This document shows positions 8,966-17,515 of a stretch of 64,000 bases of DNA, piece by piece (the first letter of the stretch is position 1; every line of letters begins with the position of its first letter). The position numbers and the translations under genes are program-made. This stretch comes from Methylumidiphilus sp963753955 (lineage in GTDB: Bacteria; Pseudomonadota; Gammaproteobacteria; Methylococcales; Methylococcaceae): positions 1 through 64,000 of the forward strand of contig CAVWEM010000010.1 in the NCBI GenBank assembly GCA_963753955.1, given 5' to 3'. The notes under the pieces were generated by a model. It searched no databases. It had not been told where the DNA came from and saw only the letters and a list, made by a program, of their open reading frames with translations.

Positions 8966-9703
8966 TCATGCCATGAACATGCCGCCGTTGACGTGCAAGG
9001 TCTCCCCGGTGATGTAGCTGCCATCCTGCGAACACAGGAAGGCCACCGCGCCGGCTATTTCCTCGGCCCCACCCAGCCGCCCCAACGGAATCTGGCCCAG
9101 CAGGGCTTTCTTATGCTCCTCCGGCAAGGAACGGGTCATGTCGGTGTCGATAAAGCCGGGGGCCACGGCGTTGACGGTGATGTTCCGCGAACCCATCTCT
9201 TGGGCTAGGGATTTGGTGAAACCCACCACGCCAGCCTTCGCCGCCGCATAATTGGCTTGTCCGGCGTGGCCGGTCGCCCCGACCACGGAGGTGATGTTCA
9301 CGATCCGCCCAAAGCGAGCCTTGGTCATGCCTCGCAGAACGGCCTTCGACAAGCGGTAAACCGAGGTCAGATTGGTCTGGATGATCGCATCCCACTCCTC
9401 GTCCTTCATCCGCATCAACAGGTTGTCACGGGTGATGCCTGCATTGTTGACCAAAATCGTCGGCGCGCCGCACTCCTCGGTGACCGCCTTCACAAAAGCT
9501 TCTATGGAAGCACCATCGGCGACATCCAGCACTTTCCCCGAGCCTTTCAGACCGGCATCGGCCAGGCCAAGGCCGATTGCCTGCGCACCCGCCTCCGTGG
9601 TCGCCGTGCCGATGACGGTGTTTCCGGCAGCGGCCAGACGCATGGCAATGGCGTGGCCTATGCCCCGGCTCGCACCGGTGACCACTGCGATTTGACTGCT
9701 CAT
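8966..9703 (-). CDS. fabG: 3-oxoacyl-ACP reductase
   Basis: The 245-residue short-chain dehydrogenase performs the NADPH-dependent reduction of beta-ketoacyl-ACP. Visible are the TGASRGIG nucleotide motif (9-16), NNAG (86-89) and the catalytic triad Ser139, Tyr152 and Lys156 (NYAAAKAG). Its start overlaps the fabD stop by 4 bases, so the two are translationally coupled. Intact. Confidence 0.96.
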   Translation of the reverse strand: MSSQIAVVTGASRGIGHAIAMRLAAAGNTVIGTATTEAGAQAIGLGLADAGLKGSGKVLDVADGASIEAFVKAVTEECGAPTILVNNAGITRDNLLMRMKDEEWDAIIQTNLTSVYRLSKAVLRGMTKARFGRIVNITSVVGATGHAGQANYAAAKAGVVGFTKSLAQEMGSRNITVNAVAPGFIDTDMTRSLPEEHKKALLGQIPLGRLGGAEEIAGAVAFLCSQDGSYITGETLHVNGGMFMA

Positions 9704-10650
9704 TGAACTAGCTCCAATGCTTTATTAAGGGAATCCAAACCGGACACAACCTCCGTCTGGGCATCCTTGACGATCCGTTTGTTGAGGCCGGCCAGCACCT
9801 TGCCGGGGCCGCATTCGATGAAGCGGCGGACACCCTGGTCAAACAAGAAACGTATAATGTCCGACCAGCGCACCGGAGAGTACAATTGCTTCTCCAGAAC
9901 CGAGCGGATGACCTCAGGCGCGGTATGGCTGGTCACATCGACATTGTGGATCACCGGGATATTGAATTCATGGATGGCGACCTTGTCCAGCGCCTGCCGG
10001 AACTGTTGCGCCGCGCCTGCCATCAAAGGACAGTGGGAAGGCACACTGACCGGCAGGAGAATCGCCTTCTTCGCTCCTTCGGCCTTGGCTGCCTCAATGG
10101 CGCGATTGACCGCTGCCGCATGTCCGGCAATCACGATCTGGCCGGGGGCGTTGAAATTGGCTGGGGTCACGATCTCGTCCGCACTGGAAATGTTGGCGCA
10201 TACGGTGACCATCTTGGCGTCGTCCATGCCAAGAATCGCGGCCATCGCCCCGACACCAGGCGCCACCGCCGACTGCATGAGCCGGGCGCGTTCAGCCACC
10301 AAAAGTACCGCATCCTCGAAACGGATTGCCCCGGCGCACACCAAGGCGGAGTATTCGCCCAAGCTGTGTCCCGCCATCCATCCAGGCCGCACCTGCGAAA
10401 CCTTGCTCCAGACCCGGAACGCCGCAACGTCGGCGGCCAGCATGGCGGGCTGGGTATGTTCGGTAAGATTCAACTGCTCGTCCGGCCCCTCAGCGACCAA
10501 ACGCCACAAATCGTAGCCCAGCAAGCTCGAAGCAGCATGGAAGGTTTGCTCCACTTCGGGATGAAGGGAAGCCAGATCCAGCATCATGCCCACGGATTGC
10601 GATCCCTGCCCTGGAAAAACAAAGGCCATGCCGTTGTCTATGCTGTCCAC
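9700..10650 (-). CDS. fabD: Malonyl-CoA:ACP transacylase
   Basis: The 316-residue enzyme loads malonate onto ACP. The nucleophile elbow GHSLGEYSALV places Ser96, and the second-shell His is in SVPSHCPLMAG. It starts VFPGQGSQSVGM, as the family does. Located 21 bases after fabH and overlapping fabG. Intact. Confidence 0.96.
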   Translation of the reverse strand: MDSIDNGMAFVFPGQGSQSVGMMLDLASLHPEVEQTFHAASSLLGYDLWRLVAEGPDEQLNLTEHTQPAMLAADVAAFRVWSKVSQVRPGWMAGHSLGEYSALVCAGAIRFEDAVLLVAERARLMQSAVAPGVGAMAAILGMDDAKMVTVCANISSADEIVTPANFNAPGQIVIAGHAAAVNRAIEAAKAEGAKKAILLPVSVPSHCPLMAGAAQQFRQALDKVAIHEFNIPVIHNVDVTSHTAPEVIRSVLEKQLYSPVRWSDIIRFLFDQGVRRFIECGPGKVLAGLNKRIVKDAQTEVVSGLDSLNKALELVQ

Positions 10651-10671
10651 CGGAAAGAATCCCCTCTAATG

Positions 10672-11640
10672 TTAATAACGAACCAAGGCGGAACCCCATG
10701 CAAATCCGCCGCCGAAAGCTTCCATCAAGACGATTTGTCCACGCTGGATACGTCCGTCACGGACGGCTTCGTTCAGGGCCAGAGGCACGGAGGCTGAAGA
10801 CGTGTTGCCTTGGGTTTCAATCGTGCAGACCACCCGCTCCATCGGCATTTTCAACTTTTTAGCGGTTGCCGTGATGATACGGATATTGGCTTGATGCGGC
10901 ACCAGCCAATCAATGTCGGAGCGCTCCATGTTATTTGCCGCCAGGGCTTCATCAACGATCATCCCTAAGGTATTGACTGCAATCTTGAACACCTCGTTGC
11001 CCTGCATCTTGATAAAGCGCTTGTCCTCCTCCCTCTTATCGAACTCGCGGGAGGGATTGGGCAAATACAGCAGCTCCTGATACTGGCCGTCGGAGCCGAG
11101 ATGGGTGCTCAGCAAGCCCGGCTCCTCCGAGGCTTCCAGCACCACAGCACCGGCCCCGTCGCCGAACAGGATGCAGGTAGTCCGATCCGTCCAATCGACC
11201 AGCCGGGAATTGATTTCGCTGCCGACGACCAGCACCCTTTTCGCGTTGCCCGCACGGATATATTGGTCGGCAACGCTGAGGGCGAAAATAAAGCCGGAGC
11301 AGGCCGCCTGCACATCAAAGGCCGCGCAGTTCCTGATATTGAGCCGCTGTTGCAACAGGCAGGCCGTGCTGGGGAAAACCCGGTCGGGGGAGCTGGTCGC
11401 CAAGATAATAAAATCAATATCGTCGGCCACCATCCCCGCCGCATCAATGGCCCGCCGTGAGGCGGCCTCGGCCATGCTCGAAGCTGTTTCGTGTGGCGCA
11501 GCGATGTGCCGCGAATAAATCCCGGTGCGCTCCATGACCCACTCGTTTGAGGTATCCACCATCCGGGCGATGTCGTCATTGGTCCGCACGGTTTCCGGCA
11601 GATACCCCCCGGTTCCGGCGATACGGGCATATCGACTCAC
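10672..11640 (-). CDS. fabH: 3-oxoacyl-ACP synthase III
   Basis: This 322-residue enzyme condenses acetyl-CoA with malonyl-ACP to start fatty acid synthesis. The catalytic Cys114 is in QAACSGFIFAL, His is in VPHQANIRI and Asn is in GNTSSASVPLAL. Its start overlaps the plsX stop by 4 bases. Intact and of family length. Confidence 0.97.
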   Translation of the reverse strand: MSRYARIAGTGGYLPETVRTNDDIARMVDTSNEWVMERTGIYSRHIAAPHETASSMAEAASRRAIDAAGMVADDIDFIILATSSPDRVFPSTACLLQQRLNIRNCAAFDVQAACSGFIFALSVADQYIRAGNAKRVLVVGSEINSRLVDWTDRTTCILFGDGAGAVVLEASEEPGLLSTHLGSDGQYQELLYLPNPSREFDKREEDKRFIKMQGNEVFKIAVNTLGMIVDEALAANNMERSDIDWLVPHQANIRIITATAKKLKMPMERVVCTIETQGNTSSASVPLALNEAVRDGRIQRGQIVLMEAFGGGFAWGSALVRY

Positions 11641-12674
11641 GCGGCTTTCCCCGCAGCCATGATCTCAGCCACTCTCTCCCCGATACGCTCAGGCACGGCT
11701 TTTTCGATTTCCAAGGCTGCGACTTCGATGGCACGGGCAAATGCTTTGCGATCCGCATTGCCATGGCTTTTCACCACGATTCCACGCAGTCCCACCAGGC
11801 TAGCACCATTGTATTGCCCTGGATCGAAGCGTTTCCTGAAGGAACGCAGCACCGGCAGGGCAACCAGGCCGGCCAGTTTGGTCAGCCAGTTCTCGGAGAA
11901 TGCTTCCTTCAGCGCGATGCTGATCATCTTCGCCAAACCTTCGCTGCTTTTTAGCGCGACATTGCCGATAAATCCGTCGGTGACGACAACATCCACATCG
12001 CCCGTGTAAATATCGTTGCCTTCCACGAAGCCGATGAAATTGATATGGGAATCCGCGATCAGCTTCACCGCCTGCTTGACCTGCTCGTTGCCTTTGATCT
12101 CCTCCTCGCCGATGTTGAGTAGGCCGACTTTGGGATTGGGAACGTTCCCTACCGCCTTGACCAGCTCATAGCCCATGATGGCGAACTGGCGCAGGTGTTC
12201 AGCACTGCAATCGACGTTGGCGCCCAGATCCAGCACATGGGTATGCCCGTTCAGAGACGGCACGACGCCAATGATGGCCGGACGGTCGATGCCGGGGATG
12301 GTCTTGAGCACAAACTTGGCGATGGCCATTAGCGCCCCGGTGTTGCCGGCGCTGACACAAGCACAGGCCGAGCCGTCCTTGACCAAGTTGATAGCCACCC
12401 GCATCGAAGAGTCTTTCTTGTTTTTTAACGCCTTGGCAGGGGAATCATGCATCTCCACCATTTCGGAGGCGTGGCAAATGCTAAGACGGTCGCCCAAATG
12501 GGCAGAACCACCTACGACGGCCTGCAAGATCGCCTGATCGCCCACAAGGATCAAACGCAAGGAAGCATTGCGATCCAGACTGTCCAAGGCCGCCGGCACC
12601 ACCACCTGGGGACCGTGGTCGCCCCCCATGGCGTCCAAGGCTATCGTAGGATGGCCATTCATGGGGCGCACCAT
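11637..12674 (-). CDS. plsX: Phosphate acyltransferase PlsX
   Basis: PlsX makes acyl-phosphate from acyl-ACP for phospholipid synthesis. The 345-residue frame contains TIALDAMGGDHGP near the N-terminus and the SAGNTGALMA and IGVVPSLNG segments typical of the family. An internal ATG at 12662 fits the family start better than 12674. It lies in the rpmF-plsX-fabH order common to proteobacteria. Intact. Confidence 0.96.
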   Translation of the reverse strand: MVRPMNGHPTIALDAMGGDHGPQVVVPAALDSLDRNASLRLILVGDQAILQAVVGGSAHLGDRLSICHASEMVEMHDSPAKALKNKKDSSMRVAINLVKDGSACACVSAGNTGALMAIAKFVLKTIPGIDRPAIIGVVPSLNGHTHVLDLGANVDCSAEHLRQFAIMGYELVKAVGNVPNPKVGLLNIGEEEIKGNEQVKQAVKLIADSHINFIGFVEGNDIYTGDVDVVVTDGFIGNVALKSSEGLAKMISIALKEAFSENWLTKLAGLVALPVLRSFRKRFDPGQYNGASLVGLRGIVVKSHGNADRKAFARAIEVAALEIEKAVPERIGERVAEIMAAGKAA

Positions 12675-12775
12675 TCGCTATCCGCAGTATGTTCTGGCAT
12701 CAGTCTGATTATTTTCCACTCGCCGACCCCGTGAAGCGAGGGCCAGGCTGGAAGGCAGGGTTGCAAGGGCAGGGG

Positions 12776-12970
12776 TTATTCTTCCGTCTCGACATCCGTT
12801 TTGGACGCGACGATCCTGCGTCCGCGGTAAAAACCGTCGGGGCTGACATGGTGGCGCAGATGGGTTTCCCCAGTGGTGGGATCAATGGAAAGCGCCTTCG
12901 CGGTCAGCGCGTCGTGTGCGCGGCGCATACCCCGCTTGGAACGGGTTTTTCGGTTTTGTTGTACAGCCAT
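12776..12970 (-). CDS. rpmF: 50S ribosomal protein L32
   Basis: The 64-residue basic protein begins MAVQQNRKTRSKRGMRRAHD, the L32 signature, and ends with an acidic tail. The zinc cysteines of some L32 forms are absent, consistent with the zinc-free type. It lies 17 bases after yceD, the normal partner. Confidence 0.96.
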   Translation of the reverse strand: MAVQQNRKTRSKRGMRRAHDALTAKALSIDPTTGETHLRHHVSPDGFYRGRRIVASKTDVETEE

Positions 12971-12987
12971 GGATGACTCCTCAGTCG

Positions 12988-13494
12988 TTAATTCGATTTT
13001 TTCAATTCAGCCAAAATGGCAAAAGGATTGGGCCGTTTTGGATTCTCCGGGACAGCCTCTTGCCTTACCAACGCGGCAGGCTCGCAACGCCCGTGCTGGG
13101 GAACGCTGGGAAGCGCAAGCAACACTTCGTCTTGGACGATATCGGCCAAGGGAATGGTATCCTCCTCCACCAACAAGGGCTCATAGGACTCGGGAAGCAG
13201 GTCGGCTTCCGCCAAGGATCTGACCACCCCCAGCCTCAACCGGCTGCGCACCGGCCAAAGGAGAACACCAAGACAGCATTGGCACTCCAACTTGAGTTCA
13301 GCCTCCACGACACCGGTCACGGAGGCGATCTTGCCATCCTTCTCGAAGCTCAATTCAAAGCTTACTTCGCCTTCCCGATCCAACAGCAGATCCTGGACAC
13401 GCGGCATTTTGGATAAAGGCAAAGACCCCTTAAACTGGCGCCGCCTTTCCGCCAGCGCTAAGGGATCGATAAATTCGGGCAAATGATCCAGCAT
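12988..13494 (-). CDS. yceD: YceD/DUF177 family protein
   Basis: The 168-residue DUF177 protein has the conserved ELKLECQCCLGVLLWPV segment and an acidic C-terminal half. In other bacteria YceD is co-transcribed with rpmF and linked to ribosomal RNA maturation. It is the first gene of the long minus-strand operon; its promoter must lie in the 71-base gap shared with the divergent maf gene. Confidence 0.92.
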   Translation of the reverse strand: MLDHLPEFIDPLALAERRRQFKGSLPLSKMPRVQDLLLDREGEVSFELSFEKDGKIASVTGVVEAELKLECQCCLGVLLWPVRSRLRLGVVRSLAEADLLPESYEPLLVEEDTIPLADIVQDEVLLALPSVPQHGRCEPAALVRQEAVPENPKRPNPFAILAELKKSN

Positions 13495-13565
13495 AATCTA
13501 AGAATGATACCGATAAACCGCCAAAACTGTCAAAACTATCTGTCTTTAACCGACCGGACAAGCCT

Positions 13566-14174
13566 ATGCCTCTGCACCCGCCCACCCCTCGCCCACTGAT
13601 TCTTGCCTCCAGTTCGCCTTACCGGCAAGCGCTGCTCGCCAAGCTCGGCCTACCCTTCGAGGCGGAGGCTCCCGCCATAGACGAAACAGCGCGGGCCGAT
13701 GAAACGCCTATCCAATTGGCCGACAGGCTGGCCGAGGAAAAAGCGCGGGCCTTAGGAACACGCTACCCTGCGCACCTGATCATAGGCTCAGACCAAGTCG
13801 CCATGCTGGGGGGAACCCAACTCACCAAGCCCGGCAACCCTGCAAGGACGGTGGAACAATTACGCGCCGCCTCTGGAAAGTCCGTTGAATTTTTCACCAG
13901 CATCTGTGTGCTGGACTCTGCGACCGGGGAGGCGCTTGCCGACATGGACCGCACCGTCGTGCATTTCCGCCCGCTGACTGACCACCAAATCGAAGGCTAT
14001 GTGGACAAAGAACGTCCCTTCGACTGCGCCGGCGGCTTCAAATCGGAAGGCTTAGGGGTGGCGTTGCTTGAAAAAATCGACGGGGAAGACCCGAATGCGC
14101 TGGTCGGGCTGCCCCTGATCCGGCTGGTCAGGCTGTTGGAAAAATTCGGCGTGGACGTCCTGGGCAAGGCTTGA
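13566..14174 (+). CDS. Maf family nucleoside triphosphate pyrophosphatase (YceF-like)
   Basis: The 202-residue Maf protein hydrolyses non-canonical NTPs to limit misincorporation. Motifs: LILASSSPYRQALLAKLGLP with the phosphate-binding Ser/Arg, IIGSDQVA with the catalytic Asp, and RPFDCAGGFKSEGLG. The position beside yceD-rpmF and the SSPYR variant suggest the YceF (7-methyl-GTP) subgroup, by context rather than proof. Divergent from yceD. Confidence 0.93.
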   Translation: MPLHPPTPRPLILASSSPYRQALLAKLGLPFEAEAPAIDETARADETPIQLADRLAEEKARALGTRYPAHLIIGSDQVAMLGGTQLTKPGNPARTVEQLRAASGKSVEFFTSICVLDSATGEALADMDRTVVHFRPLTDHQIEGYVDKERPFDCAGGFKSEGLGVALLEKIDGEDPNALVGLPLIRLVRLLEKFGVDVLGKA

Positions 14175-14176
14175 AT

Positions 14177-14818
14177 TCAGCGATTGTAGTAACTTAAGAC
14201 CCGCTCCACATAGTTCTGCGTCTCCGCGATGGGCGGCACTTGGTTGCCAAATCGCTTTACCGTGTTCTCGCCCGAATTGTAAGCGGCCACGGCCAGCTTG
14301 ACGTCTGATGGGAACATGTCGAGAAGCTCGCTGAGGTAGTGCGCCCCGCCCTCGATATTCTCCTGGGGATCGAAACGGTCGCGGACGCCGAAGCGGTTCG
14401 CCGTGGCCGGCATGAGTTGCATCAAACCCGCCGCGCCCTTGTTGGAAACCGCCCCGGGATTGTAGCCGGACTCGGCGCGGATGACCGCATGCAACAATGC
14501 GGGATCAAGGCTGTACTTGTTCGCCGCCGCATTGATCAAGGGGGCAAATTTCTGCCGCTTTTGCGCACGGGTAGCGCTCAGTGGGTTGCCACGTCTAGGC
14601 CAGTTGCCCAAGACCCGGGGCCGCCCCAGATTCTTGCCCGTCACGAACGAAAAAGCCGGGGGCGTGGCCAGAATCAGCTTGAAGCCCGAATGCTTCGGCT
14701 TGTCGGTGTAGAACACATGACCATTGGCATCCACGTATTTATAAACGTCGGCGACGGCCTCCTGCGACAGCAAGACACCCAAGAGCGCGAGCACGGACGG
14801 CACGAAGAATCTGGACAT
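14177..14818 (-). CDS. Lytic transglycosylase with DUF4124 domain
   Basis: The 213-residue secreted protein has a signal peptide (MSRFFVPSVLALLGVLLSQ, cut near AVA), a short DUF4124 module (DVYKYVDANGHVFYTDKP) and an SLT goose-lysozyme domain (about 95-213). The catalytic Glu is in HAVIRAESGYNPGAVS, with GLMQLMPATA and VAAYNSGENTV following. It should cleave peptidoglycan glycan strands in the periplasm. ATG 14818 is chosen because the signal peptide begins there. Stop is 2 bases from the convergent maf stop. Confidence 0.92.
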   Translation of the reverse strand: MSRFFVPSVLALLGVLLSQEAVADVYKYVDANGHVFYTDKPKHSGFKLILATPPAFSFVTGKNLGRPRVLGNWPRRGNPLSATRAQKRQKFAPLINAAANKYSLDPALLHAVIRAESGYNPGAVSNKGAAGLMQLMPATANRFGVRDRFDPQENIEGGAHYLSELLDMFPSDVKLAVAAYNSGENTVKRFGNQVPPIAETQNYVERVLSYYNR

Positions 14819-14897
14819 GGCGCGTTTCCCCTTATTGTTGAAATCCACCCGACGGGAAGTTTTACACGAAACGGACAATTTTCAAAACTTTGTAAGC

Positions 14898-15975
14898 TTA
14901 CAAGCGGGTCAACGCGAAGCTCAAGCCCTCACCCACCTCCTCGCCTAGGCAAATCACCGAGTGCCACACGCAAGTGTCCAAGGCAAGCTGCGGCATCAAC
15001 AGCACATCCCCCGCCTCCAGCACGTAAGCATAGCCGCGTTCTATCAAATGACGGAAAAAGTCCGGTTCGCGGTCGAGCAATTGCTCCGCCAGCTCGTGGT
15101 CGGATTCGTCCAGATAAGCGGCGAGAACCTGCCGGTCGGCAGCCAGCTTGCGCAATTCCGTCCACTCGGCAGCCGGGGCTTGCGCCAGGAAAGCCTTGAT
15201 CTCGTCCAGCAGCCTCGGCTTGCGCCAAGGCCAGCCAAAACGTCGAACCACTCATCTGCGCGAACACCACGCCGTCATGGCCGCGCTCCACGTCATGATG
15301 CATCTGCGCCCCGCCATTGGGGGCGTTGAAATAAACGATGCGCTCGTTGAAAGCCACTCGCGGGCAATCCAACATCCCGGCCAGCAGCGCGTTCAACCCA
15401 GGATGCCGAGTGACCGCCGCCGACTCGGGAAACACCGCGTCGGTCAGCCGCGCTGCCCATAACTCCCGCTCGGGGTCGGCCGCCACATCCTCATAACCTT
15501 CGATGCCGAAGGAAAAACGGAAGCGCAGGCTCCCCTCCTCCTCTTCGAAAGACAGCCAAGATGCCTTGCACCAGAGATTGTCCGCCACGATGTCGTCATC
15601 CTGCCAAGCGTCGAAATAAACCTTCTCGATGCCTTGGTCGTCATGCTCCTCGAAACTGGTTCCCGACAAATCGAACGCCGGTTGCAAGCGCTGCGCATAA
15701 GGCTGCGCTTCCAGCAATTCGGAAAGCCCGGCTCCCTCCCGCGTCAGCTCCATCAGGTTATGGGCTTGCGCAATATCCTCCCGGAACCGGGGCAGGGAAT
15801 CCGCCAAGATGCCCGGCAGAAAAATAGCCTCGTCCGCAGCCCATGCCCTCTTGACTTCCTCGGCGGAAGGCATGGACGGCCTGCCGTCCACCGCAATCCA
15901 ACCATACTGGAATCCACGGCGCAGCAATTCCCTTTCCCCGCCCGGCTCCTGGCCGGGCAAATACCGAATACCCAT
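14898..15975 (-). CDS. Cupin/JmjC-like protein of unknown role (frameshifted)
   Basis: I do not recognise the gene by name. The N-terminal frame (from 15975) has no signal peptide. It includes VYFNAPNGGAQMHHDVERG and HDGVVFAQMSGSTFWLAL, with a HHD metal-like motif, then loses frame at about 15230-15250. The sequence continues in another frame from KPRLLDEIKAFLAQAP to the stop at 14898, with YVLEAGDVLLMPQ and a distal CVWHS. HxD followed by a distal His after a GDVLLMP strand is the layout of cupin-fold Fe(II)/2-oxoglutarate oxygenases, so an oxygenase role is an inference. Joined length about 359 aa. It lies 37 bases after pyrD on the same strand. Confidence 0.65.
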
Positions 15976-16012
15976 GTTAAAAGCCCCTTAATCTATTCCA
16001 AAAAAACAAGAT

Positions 16013-17023
16013 TCACAAAACCTCCGCAATTTCTTTCACCAAAGTCGGCCCCCGGTAAATAAATCCCGTGTAAATCTGCACCAAACTCGCCCCGGCTTCG
16101 ATCTTGGCGCGGGCATCCTCGGCGCTGAAAATGCCGCCGCAGGCGATGATCGGCAATTCTCCCCGCAAAGCCTCAGCCAATCGGGTGACCGTCTCGGTGG
16201 AGCGCTCGAACAAGGGCTTCCCGCTCAAACCACCCGCTTCGGAAGCATAAGGCGAGGTTTCCACTCCGGCGCGGGATAATGTGGTGTTGGTGGCGATGAC
16301 CGCATCGGCTTTGTTTTGAATTAACTGCTCCGCCAAGGGGCCGATCTCTTGCCGCTCCAAATCCGGGGCGATTTTCACTACCAAAGGCACACGCTTGCTG
16401 TGTTCCTGCGCCAGCTTCTCCCGTTCCATCGATAAGCCGCCCAATAACTCGCCCAGATACTCGGCGGTTTGCAATTTCCGTAAGCCCGGGGTGTTGGGGG
16501 AGGAAATATTGACGGTGACATAATCGGCGTAGGCGTAAACTTTACGCAGGCCGATTAGATAATCATCCAAGGCATTCTCCACCGCAGTGCTGAGATTTTT
16601 TCCAATATTGATGCCCAGAATCACACGCGAACGCCGCGCCTTCACCTGCTCTATCAGATAATCGATGCCTTTGTTATTGAAACCCAGCCGGTTGATCACC
16701 GCTTGTTGCTCGATCAAACGGAACAGGCGCGGCTTAGGATTGCCTGGCTGCGGGAGTGGCGTCACCGTGCCGATTTCCAGAAAGCCAAAACCCAAAGCCG
16801 CCATGCCTGCTATACAATCGCCGTTCTTGTCCAAACCGGCGGCCAGGCCCACGGCATTGGGGAATTCCAAACCCATGACCGTGCGCGGACGCAGGGGCAG
16901 GGTTTGGGCGAGCGGATTCAGCGGGCCTAGTTTGGCGGCAAGGCTTAACGATCTAAGGCCGAGGTTATGCGCAGTTTCCGGGTCGAAGCAGAATAGCAGG
17001 GGGCGAAGGAGTTCGTAGAGCAT
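16013..17023 (-). CDS. pyrD: Dihydroorotate dehydrogenase (quinone)
   Basis: This class 2 enzyme oxidises dihydroorotate to orotate with respiratory quinone. The 336-residue protein has the N-terminal amphipathic membrane-association segment of class 2 (LLRPLLFCFDPETAHNL), FMN contacts in AVGLAAGLDKNGD, and the catalytic Ser in VNISSPNTPGLRKLQ. Lys in LVVKIAPDL and the IACGGIFSAEDA phosphate loop follow. Intact. Confidence 0.96.
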   Translation of the reverse strand: MLYELLRPLLFCFDPETAHNLGLRSLSLAAKLGPLNPLAQTLPLRPRTVMGLEFPNAVGLAAGLDKNGDCIAGMAALGFGFLEIGTVTPLPQPGNPKPRLFRLIEQQAVINRLGFNNKGIDYLIEQVKARRSRVILGINIGKNLSTAVENALDDYLIGLRKVYAYADYVTVNISSPNTPGLRKLQTAEYLGELLGGLSMEREKLAQEHSKRVPLVVKIAPDLERQEIGPLAEQLIQNKADAVIATNTTLSRAGVETSPYASEAGGLSGKPLFERSTETVTRLAEALRGELPIIACGGIFSAEDARAKIEAGASLVQIYTGFIYRGPTLVKEIAEVL

Positions 17024-17270
17024 GGGATACCGGATAGTTAAGGATTGACCCGAGGTTGGGGAGAACAGATATTGGCTTCATTATTTAGGCGTGGGCGAAC
17101 CCTCCTTATTGATGCACTCCCAACGTCGCATGATCTCTTCTCGAAAAGCGCGTGAATAACCGCTCATTCCAGTGCCGTAAATCCTCTTGAAGCTTCCGCG
17201 ATGTTTCAATCTTCGCTACCTCACGTTGCCAGCGATACACATAGATAACGACGTTGGTCGAAGGATAATC

Positions 17271-17483
17271 TCAGAGGGTTTTAGCATCGTTCCACACCTC
17301 ATCTTCGTCGTTATCCCAAACCTTTTTTAACGCGGTTTCCTGAGCCGACAGCCAAGCCTGCGCCTCCTCCCGCCCACTGCGGAAGCGCAGATATTCAATA
17401 TAGCGCAACGCCTCCGCCGCCAAGGGTTCCGGCAAAGGTTTGGCGGCTTCGTAAATCTTTTCGGCGAGCGTGGTCATAAGCAA
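17271..17483 (-). CDS. DUF2281/VapB-like small antitoxin candidate
   Basis: The 70-residue protein (TLAEKIYEAAKPLPEPLAAE then ALRYIEYLRFRSG) matches the layout of small DUF2281-type antitoxins, with a helical N-terminus followed by an acidic Trp-rich tail. The following minus-strand sequence (17270-17110) has an open frame of 54 codons directly after its stop, but I recognise no toxin in it, so this looks like an orphan. Confidence 0.6.
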   Translation of the reverse strand: MLMTTLAEKIYEAAKPLPEPLAAEALRYIEYLRFRSGREEAQAWLSAQETALKKVWDNDEDEVWNDAKTL

Positions 17484-17515
17484 CCTCTAGTTTCGTTGAC
17501 AGATTGTGGACATGG

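Noticed and set aside
17110..17270. 54-codon frame after the DUF2281-like gene as a toxin
   Set aside because: No PIN, MazF, RelE or HicA signature; it starts with no clear start codon directly after the antitoxin stop.
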